NCBI GenBank assembly: GCA_013360195.1
Contig: JABWCQ010000006.1
Coordinates: forward strand, 1-64,000
Source of the DNA: a bacterium
GTDB lineage: Bacteria > Electryoneota > RPQS01
Length of the DNA stretch: 64,000 nt
Direction of reading: 5' to 3'
Positions within the stretch are counted from its first letter, which is position 1. Each line of letters begins with the position of its first letter. Positions 7,937 to 14,162 of this stretch are shown here, piece by piece. The notes under the pieces are model-generated. The model saw nothing but the letters and a program-made list of their open reading frames with translations. It made no database searches and had not been told where the DNA came from. Made by a program: the position numbers and the translations under genes.

Positions 7937-8596
7937 ATGAACGACATGCGATTTCTACGACAACAAGATGTTGTCGATGCCGAGAAGTTAGCGAACTTGC
8001 AAGTTGCACTGATCGGTCTCGGCAGCATTGGGAGCGTCTCCGGTTTGTATCTCGCCAAGATGGGAGTGGTCAGTTTGACCACTTTCGATGCCGATGTTGT
8101 GGATATTCACAATGTCAGCAATCAGGCCTATGGGATGTCTGATGTTGGATTGTTGAAGGCTGATGCTTTCTCTATTCTCGTTGAGAATCAGACCGGAGTG
8201 CTGCCGAACACCATTGGTTTGCAATACGATGGACGGATGCTGTCTGGAATCGTAATCTCGGCTGTTGATTCAATGAAGTCACGCGAAGTGATTTGGAAGT
8301 CAGTTCGTGATCAATCGAGTGTGCGCCTTTATCTCGACGCGCGTATGGGTTTGGAGACGCTGGTTGTCTATGCCGTTCGGCCAACGGTTCGCGAGGACAG
8401 AATCGCCTACTCACAAACACTTTGTAACGATTCCGATGCTCTTCAAGAACCATGCACGGAACGGACGATCTGTTATACGCCTTTGCTGGCTGGGAGTGTA
8501 CTCTGCTCGTTGGTGAAGCGGTTTGTGTGCGATGAGATGATACCTGCGAGGATCGTGCTTGATCTTGCGACGATGACACTACTGGCAGCACAGTAG
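7937..8596 (+). CDS. ThiF/E1-like Ubl-activating enzyme
   Basis: A 219-aa adenylation-domain protein of the ThiF/MoeB/E1 superfamily. Visible are the nucleotide-binding GLGSIG loop (27-32), the acidic strand end FDAD (50-53) followed by Asn59, Asn62 and Gln63 (the 'D..N.NRQ' region), Lys74 and SAVD (Asp111). Cys173 in 'EPCTER' is the best candidate thioester cysteine; Cys179 is an alternative. It is shorter than canonical E1 and ThiF proteins and has no separate catalytic-cysteine or ubiquitin-fold domain. The start ATG 7937 follows AGGAGA. It would adenylate the Ubl C-terminus and pass it to the E2-like protein. It is the last gene of the operon, with a terminator after the stop. Confidence 0.9.
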   Translation: MNDMRFLRQQDVVDAEKLANLQVALIGLGSIGSVSGLYLAKMGVVSLTTFDADVVDIHNVSNQAYGMSDVGLLKADAFSILVENQTGVLPNTIGLQYDGRMLSGIVISAVDSMKSREVIWKSVRDQSSVRLYLDARMGLETLVVYAVRPTVREDRIAYSQTLCNDSDALQEPCTERTICYTPLLAGSVLCSLVKRFVCDEMIPARIVLDLATMTLLAAQ

Positions 8597-8600
8597 CCTA

Positions 8601-8626
8601 AGATAGGGGGTAACCCTATCTTTTTA
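8601..8626 (+). terminator. Terminator of the Ubl operon
   Basis: AGATAGGG-GGTAA-CCCTATCT followed by TTTTTAG, directly after the E1 stop codon. Confidence 0.85.
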
Positions 8627-8900
8627 GCTTGGTGTGGACAAGATCATCCAATGATGCCTCCTCTAATCAAAAGTAGTCCTTTTTTGTCCAATTAGGTAAT
8701 AGAGTCACATTCGCTGTCATAGGCGCTAGTAATACAAGATTTTAACCAGGCTGGGGGTGTAGAAGTTCTTGCGCGGTTGTCATGCAATGAAAACTGTCAG
8801 GGGGGGGGGCAAGAGCTCTTGACAAAGAGAAAACAGTTCCCGTAATTGTAGGCAAGTTCTCGGGATACTGGCTGGACAACTAAGCTCGGAGGCCGGACTC
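8627..8900. other. Leader region of the split protease gene, with a G10 tract
   Basis: No gene is seen. A run of ten G lies at 8800-8809, 91 bases before the start codon of the secreted protease. Such a tract in a promoter or leader could alter expression by slippage. The last ~35 bases (AACTAAG...GGAGGCC) resemble the sequence before 27707. Confidence 0.4.
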
Positions 8901-9485
8901 ATGACGCGAATTCCATCTGCATTCAATCTTCTGAAGCGGGTGGGGTTCGCGATTTTGTTGTTGTTTGCGGTTCTGACAATTCTACTCTCCTCTTTCGCCT
9001 ATAACTCAACGGCACTGGCAAGAAGCTGCCGTGAACGAAGCACTTGTGTGATTACTCAAGTAATGGGTGGAGGGACATACGAGAGCAATGGATATTGTTG
9101 GACCATGAAAGCAAGCGGTGTCTGTGAAAACGATTGTTCTTTTAAAGGTGGGGTTTGCCTTAGTCACGGTTGCTCCAATGACAATCAAAGTTGTGGAGCC
9201 ACGTGGGATGAACCCGGAAACGGATGTACGCAACAAGACTCAAACTTCTTTTATCCTCATTACCATAGAGAGTACTGCCGAGGCGAATGGTATTCTTGTC
9301 GATGTGACAGAGCTGCTCGGTACTGTATTACACACTGCAATTGCCAGACCTCAGTTGTATGCACGCCCTACATAGTTCCCGATAATTGCCGACGTTACGA
9401 ATGCATCAATTTCCGGTTTCTGCCCGTGATTCCATGTTCGGATTGCAAGAATTCTATATCCTTTTGCGGAACACCATTGATCTAG
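8901..9485 (+). pseudogene. 5' part of a secreted metzincin-type protease, split by an IS
   Basis: A 194-aa fragment. It has a signal peptide (Lys-Arg, then a hydrophobic core VGFAILLLFAVLTILL, residues ~12-40) and a Cys-rich extracellular segment with about 25 cysteines. The last two codons and the stop are IS-derived. If the IS (9480-10734) and one copy of the flanking CACCATTG are removed, the frame continues without a break ('CGTPL' into 'PDEDYLPSYGD') into the 3' fragment, giving a ~622-aa protein whose C-terminus carries HEFGHMSGINH. The leader peptide (MTRIPSAFNLLKRVGFA) is nearly repeated at 27707. The native gene was therefore a secreted zinc protease. A short Cys-rich product might still be made. 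Confidence 0.85.
9472..9479 (+). repeat. Target-site duplication of the IS, left copy
   Basis: CACCATTG, repeated exactly at 10735-10742 on the other side of the IS. Eight bases is longer than the 3-5 usual for IS3-family elements, so part of the match may be chance. Confidence 0.6.
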
Positions 9486-9551
9486 CCCCCGAAAACTGTA
9501 CCACTTTGAAAGTTAGAGAAGAGTGGTATATTTAGGGTGAAGGAGGCGGTT

Positions 9552-9830
9552 ATGGCTAGAGCTAAGTATCGTCCGGAGCAGATCATACCGATGCTTCGGG
9601 AAGCGGAGGTTGAGATTGGGAAGGGTATGACGGTTCGGGAAGTTTGCCGGAAGCTGGGGGTTCAGGAGAACACGTACTATCATTGGCGGCGGGAGTACGG
9701 GGGGCTGAAGATGGATCAAGCGAAGCGGCTGAAGGAGTTGGAAGTTGAGAACAGCCGGTTGAAGCGTGTGATCGCGGACTTGACGTTGGACAAGCAGATT
9801 TTGAGTGAGGCGGTGCGGGGAAAATCTTAA
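9552..9830 (+). CDS. IS3-family transposase OrfA
   Basis: A 92-aa protein with an HTH_Tnp_1-type helix-turn-helix (residues ~10-45; MTVREVCRKLGVQENTYYHW) and a C-terminal leucine-rich coiled coil (LKELEVENSRLKRVI) as in IS3-family OrfA. I chose ATG 9552 because AAGGAGG lies ahead of it. The end is GGGGAAAATC then TAA; a -1 slip on the A run enters the orfB frame, which is open from there, so an OrfAB fusion transposase is likely. It should bind the IS ends. Confidence 0.92.
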   Translation: MARAKYRPEQIIPMLREAEVEIGKGMTVREVCRKLGVQENTYYHWRREYGGLKMDQAKRLKELEVENSRLKRVIADLTLDKQILSEAVRGKS

Positions 9831-9889
9831 GCCCAGCGGATCGTCGTAGAACGGTCCTGGCGGTTCGCTGTTCGCTGGGCGAAGCGAGA

Positions 9890-10702
9890 GTGTCGGAGCG
9901 TCGAGTGTGTCAGGTGTTGGATCAGTGCCGCAGCAGTCAACGTTATGTTCCGGCGCGGCGCTCTGACGAGAACGAGTTGACATCGTTGGTGATTGCGCTG
10001 GCGTGTCAATACGGCACGTACGGCTATCGCATCATCACAGGGTTGATCCGCTTGACCGGTTGGCGTGTTAATCACAAACGGATCGAGCGCATTTGGCGCC
10101 AGGCGGGGCTGAAAGTCCCGCGCAAGCAGCCAAAGCGCAGACGCTTGTGGCTGAATGACGGCTCGTGCATCCGCTTGCGGCCGGAGTATCCAAACCATGT
10201 GTGGAGTTACGACTTCGTGACGTGGCAGACGGCGAACGGCAGAGCGTTTAGAGTGTTGGCTGTGCTGGATGAGTACACGCGGGAGTGTTTGGCGTTACTC
10301 GTGAGTCGCAAGATCACAGCGGACGATGTGCTGGCGCAGTTGGAAGAGCTGTTTTTGTTCCGGGGCACACCGGATCACATCCGCAGTGACAACGGGCCCG
10401 AGTTTACGGCGCAGATGGTACGGGGCTGGCTGGCGAGGTTGGAAGTGGAGACGCTGTTCATCACACCGGGCAGTCCGTGGGAGAACGGCTATGTGGAGAG
10501 CTTCAACTGCCGACTGAAGGACTTCTTGAAAGGCGAGATCTTCGACACGCTCAAGCAGGCGCAGGTCCTGATCGAACAGTGGCGGGTGCATTACAACACG
10601 GTTAGACCGCACAGCTCCCTGGGCTACAAGCCGCCTGCCCCGGAAACGAAAAAACAATTACTTCCGTCTCCGCTACGCTACGACGGAAGTAACCGAGTGT
10701 AA
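9890..10702 (+). CDS. IS3-family transposase OrfB (DDE integrase domain)
   Basis: A 270-aa protein, GTG start at 9890, although the frame is open back to ~9821 and would be read as the second half of OrfAB after -1 frameshifting. It holds an HTH_21-like segment (residues ~25-80) and the rve integrase core with the DDE triad: Asp in 'WSYDFV' (~104), Asp in 'RSDNGPEF' (~165) and Glu in 'ENGYVESF' (~201). No key residue is missing, so the IS may be active. Confidence 0.92.
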   Translation: MSERRVCQVLDQCRSSQRYVPARRSDENELTSLVIALACQYGTYGYRIITGLIRLTGWRVNHKRIERIWRQAGLKVPRKQPKRRRLWLNDGSCIRLRPEYPNHVWSYDFVTWQTANGRAFRVLAVLDEYTRECLALLVSRKITADDVLAQLEELFLFRGTPDHIRSDNGPEFTAQMVRGWLARLEVETLFITPGSPWENGYVESFNCRLKDFLKGEIFDTLKQAQVLIEQWRVHYNTVRPHSSLGYKPPAPETKKQLLPSPLRYDGSNRV

Positions 10703-10734
10703 TCCTACAACTGGTACAGAAAATGGGGGCAGAC

Positions 10735-10742
10735 CACCATTG
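10735..10742 (+). repeat. Target-site duplication of the IS, right copy
   Basis: CACCATTG, the partner of 9472-9479. Confidence 0.6.
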
Positions 10743-12032
10743 CCTGACGAAGATTACTTACCCAGCTACGGAGACACCCTCTGTTTCAAGTTCAAAACCG
10801 GAAATCCCAGAGATACCATGAATGTGGTACTTCGTGTCTCGACATTTGAAGGCATAGCAATGAATGCCCCTGTGCCGGAAGGAGTTGAGCAGACTGCGGA
10901 CGCAGTGCCCATCGGCTGGGCGATAAAACAACAATGGTTCCAAGATGACCGAAAGTGTTACTGGCTTCAGAAGATCCTGCGAGGGCCGGCAACTCCCGGT
11001 GAGGCCAGTGCATACTTGAAGATCGCCGTTTTGGATTATGCGGCTGAAATCAATTTCACACTGATTTGCGGTTCTGATACGACGAGCGGCGAAATGATCA
11101 TGAACGTTGAGATTCCAGATAGCTTGACTTACAGACGGAGTACCGCCGACCTAGACAATGATGGCTATACCAAATGGGAAGAATATCGAGGATTTGTAAA
11201 TGGTATATATTCTTCACCACTTCATGAAAGACTTGATAATACTAAAGCTGAACTTTATTTTCACACAGATAATGGCTATTTAGATGCTGACTTAGAAGCA
11301 ATATTGGAAAGCGATTCATTTCTTGCAGCAGATCTTATCGAATTTGGCCCCGTAAATGAAAATTATACATATCTTATCCACAATAATTATGGCTACGACA
11401 TCGATCGTTGGTTTATAGACTTTAAGAGTAGGAAATGGGACGATACAATCTTGGTAGAGAATCCACTATGTACACCACCCGGTTTAGAGGATTTTCCATT
11501 AACATGGGAATCGACCCCAGACGTTGTTCCAATTGCTGATCAAGCATTGGTCATAATAGACCTTAGTCCTTATGGCGGCACCACAGATCTAGGTGCAACG
11601 GCACAATTTCAATTTATAGACGACGGTCCAATTGATTATTGCACGAATCCCTATCATTTTGCTTTATATCAAGGACCCGGCGGTTGCGGAGGAATTGATA
11701 TTTGGGTAAATGAGTGTGAGACTTTTGCAACTCAGATTTTTAGTGATACAGGAATGTACCACGCACCACCGAGTTTACTTAATGAATTCAAAGTATGGCA
11801 AGTGTGGCGTACAATTGCACATGAATTTGGGCATATGTCAGGAATAAATCATCATTGCTTGGAAACAGATGGTCCCTTTAGATGCGTAATGATGTATGAG
11901 GAACCTGAACGAGATTATCCAAAAGTAGAAACTCTTTGGGATGACTCTATCGGTGCCAATGGTCATTATATCGGAAAAGGGTATATGGATGACGAATTTG
12001 GTTGCTTAAATCGGCGAAATCTAAGGCCATAA
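10740..12032 (+). pseudogene. 3' part of the IS-split metzincin-type protease (catalytic part)
   Basis: About 430 codons that continue the reading frame of 8901-9479 once the IS is removed. The apparent TTG start at 10740 is part of the target duplication, so this part has lost its signal peptide. Near the C-terminus is HEFGHMSGINH, a full HExxHxxGxxH metzincin zinc motif, followed by 'CVMMYE', a plausible Met-turn. Upstream is a ~250-residue beta-rich region. Base composition changes inside the gene: before ~11150 it is GC-richer, afterwards clearly AT-richer, as in the next two kilobases. The stop is one base from the start of the next gene. It is not expected to be secreted as it stands. 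Confidence 0.8.
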
Positions 12033-12033
12033 T

Positions 12034-12882
12034 ATGAAAACTAAATATATTTTCTTCATTCTTGCATTTGTGATAACAATTCCTTCGGCCTACTGCCAAA
12101 ACACGCGCTTTGACATTTCTGCTCAAGTTATACCGCGCGAGCTATGTCCAACTTGTCCAAGCTCAACTATTTTGGCTGGATCACTTGTGGAAATTGCTGT
12201 AACCGTCAAACCTGATCCTCTTTCTGAATCATGGAATTATCTGCCAGCAACCACTTTCAAGCCTGATTGGCTGGACATCAGTTTCTATGAATCTGCGAAT
12301 TCAAGTCAAAAGGCAGTTTCTATAAACCATGCCTATTTTGTCTCGGCATATACTCGCACCATAGATCAAATGGTGGCAGATGGCAAAGATAATCCACCGA
12401 AACCAGATCCATATAGAGTTTACAAATTTGCGTTTACCGTGCCTGAATTAGTCGATAGCATTCTTTGCGTACGAGTTACATTGCATAATCCCCCCTACGG
12501 GCCAATTGTTTTGAATGATATTTTTGACGAGCATTTTAAGTGTCTGCATGTTTTGCAACCACGGAATAGAGCAGATTCTACATATGTTTTCGAAACACAT
12601 GTAGACCATTATTGGAATTCCGGCGATCTAGATAGATGCGTGACATTAGCGGATTCGCTTATTCAACATGGCTGGGTAGCTGGAGTCTTGTCTGCCAGAC
12701 TTTCTGCCACTCACTTGAATCGTTTGGATGAGTTATTGCGAATCATGGATGCCGCCTATGAAACCTATGGTACAATCTATAACTACCCTAGAAGGATGAC
12801 TCGTATGGACGCTACAGAGTATCAAAGCATGCGAAACGACCTTTTGCGCAAGATTGAAGAGCAGCAGAAATCTGATCATTAA
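12034..12882 (+). CDS. Secreted protein, companion of the metzincin, 282 aa
   Basis: Function not recognised. It has a clear signal peptide (MKTKYIFFILAFVITIPSAYC, cut near residue 21-22). The N-terminal ~150 residues look like a beta-sandwich with a 'LCPTCPSS' Cys pair. The C-terminal ~100 residues look like one or two TPR-type helical hairpins. A paralogue of the same layout lies at 13309-14151; both directly follow a metzincin-type gene, so the pair protease plus companion was duplicated in tandem. It may be an inhibitor, chaperone or partner of the protease (inference). It starts one base after the protease stop. Confidence 0.8.
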   Translation: MKTKYIFFILAFVITIPSAYCQNTRFDISAQVIPRELCPTCPSSTILAGSLVEIAVTVKPDPLSESWNYLPATTFKPDWLDISFYESANSSQKAVSINHAYFVSAYTRTIDQMVADGKDNPPKPDPYRVYKFAFTVPELVDSILCVRVTLHNPPYGPIVLNDIFDEHFKCLHVLQPRNRADSTYVFETHVDHYWNSGDLDRCVTLADSLIQHGWVAGVLSARLSATHLNRLDELLRIMDAAYETYGTIYNYPRRMTRMDATEYQSMRNDLLRKIEEQQKSDH

Positions 12883-12892
12883 GGGAGTGTTT

Positions 12893-13288
12893 ATGAGACA
12901 GATTGCTCTAATTTCAATATGCCTTTTTTATCAAGGTAGTATCGACGAAATCATGACCTATATAGGCGGTTTTGGTACGCTCCCTTCAAGTCTTACAGAT
13001 ACAGTTATGTTCATTCGTTCTTCGAGGGTAGTTGCCCACGAATTTGGACATGCACTCGGAATAGACCATCATGGCGATAATGGCGATGGCGAGGCAGGGC
13101 ACTATTTAGGTCGATACGAATGCGTTTTGAAGTATGAACCCATTACGATATGGCAAGATTCACTTAGCTGGGTTCAATGGATACAAACGGCCGGAATAGG
13201 AATGGGATACGGGGTAACACAAGTTGGGGATTGCCCGTACGGGTGCAAGGATAAACGAGGTCTTAGACCCCCGAGATGGAGTTTATAG
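12893..13288 (+). CDS. Internally deleted metzincin-type protease, 131 aa
   Basis: The start is ATG 12893, preceded by AAGGGAG. The protein has a short hydrophobic leader (MRQIALISICLFYQG) joined directly to the catalytic end: 'VVAHEFGHALGIDHH' keeps HExxHxxGxxH, and the tail KDKRGLRP matches NRRNLRP of the upstream protease. About 480 residues of the upstream relative are absent. The Met of the Met-turn seems replaced ('CVLKYE' against 'CVMMYE'). It is probably a remnant of a duplicated gene, although the frame is intact and a tiny secreted protease cannot be excluded. Confidence 0.75.
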   Translation: MRQIALISICLFYQGSIDEIMTYIGGFGTLPSSLTDTVMFIRSSRVVAHEFGHALGIDHHGDNGDGEAGHYLGRYECVLKYEPITIWQDSLSWVQWIQTAGIGMGYGVTQVGDCPYGCKDKRGLRPPRWSL

Positions 13289-13308
13289 AAATGAAAGGGA
13301 GAACAAGT

Positions 13309-14151
13309 ATGACAAATATCAACTTGATTTACATCTTTGCTGCCGTGGTTCTATTTGTGGGTGATCACGTCGTGAATGCAAAGCCACGTCTCAAGGTCGA
13401 GATTGCAGGATACCTTGGAAGCGACTGCCCTGATACAGGTCAAGATATTCTACTCGCAGGATCACAAGCAGAAGTCGTCGTTCAGGTTATTGACCCAGCT
13501 CAAACGAGGTACACATTGCCTACAGATTCGGCGCCAGACAATCTGCAGCTATTTGCTGGTGCGGCATCGCATTACGACGAAAACATTGCGTATAATAGCA
13601 TCGTTCTTCGACAGATAAACCCCATAAACTATTCTAACCGGGCGCAAAAAAAAGCTGATTCACTGTCCGGCTATGAACGACAAACAACATGGAACAGTGA
13701 GAAGCCTACTTTAAGGTACTTAATATCAATCCCTGAAAGTTTTGGAGAACAGTGGCTTTGTGTACGTGCTGAGTACGAATATTTGAACGCAGGTCTGCTA
13801 TCAGCAACGGATTGTGTTCAAATAGTCTCCCCATGCACACTCAATGACAGCAACAATGTTATAGGAACTTACGTTTGTTTTGCTTTCAAGAGCGGTAATT
13901 TAGGCAGGGCTGTCACGCTTACGGACTCCCTTCTCAAAACCGGATGGCGTTCTTGGAATGCACTTACTTGGTCATGGATTGCAGCCAAGGATATCGGGCA
14001 ATATGACAAATCACTGGAATTCTTAGACGTCCTTTATACGACATACGGGCGTGTGTCACCAATTGGTCCCATAGACTCAGAGAAAGCACAAATCGATTAC
14101 AATACTGCGCGAGATGTTATCCTTGCCAAAAAGAGCGAATCACAGCACTAA
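13309..14151 (+). CDS. Secreted protein, paralogue of the companion, 280 aa
   Basis: I chose ATG 13309 because AGGGAG precedes it by about eight bases; the frame is open back to 13276. It has a signal peptide (NLIYIFAAVVLFVGDHVVNA), an N-terminal beta-rich domain with a 'DCPDTGQ' segment in the position of LCPTCP in its paralogue, and a C-terminal TPR-like part (SGNLGRAVTLTDSLLKTGW against SGDLDRCVTLADSLIQHGW). It completes the second protease-companion pair. Function unknown. Confidence 0.8.
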   Translation: MTNINLIYIFAAVVLFVGDHVVNAKPRLKVEIAGYLGSDCPDTGQDILLAGSQAEVVVQVIDPAQTRYTLPTDSAPDNLQLFAGAASHYDENIAYNSIVLRQINPINYSNRAQKKADSLSGYERQTTWNSEKPTLRYLISIPESFGEQWLCVRAEYEYLNAGLLSATDCVQIVSPCTLNDSNNVIGTYVCFAFKSGNLGRAVTLTDSLLKTGWRSWNALTWSWIAAKDIGQYDKSLEFLDVLYTTYGRVSPIGPIDSEKAQIDYNTARDVILAKKSESQH

Positions 14152-14162
14152 GGTAGTTGAAA

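Larger units (their letters stand above)
9480..10734 (+). mobile_element. IS3-family insertion sequence, ~1.26 kb
   Basis: A complete-looking element. Its ends are imperfect inverted repeats: the left reads inward ATCTAGCCCCCGAAAACTGT and the right GTCTGCCCCCATTTTCTGT, both followed by ACCA. Inside are orfA and orfB in the -1 relation typical of IS3. It interrupts the secreted protease gene and is flanked by an 8-base direct repeat. It is visibly richer in G and C than the protease gene downstream. Confidence 0.9.
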
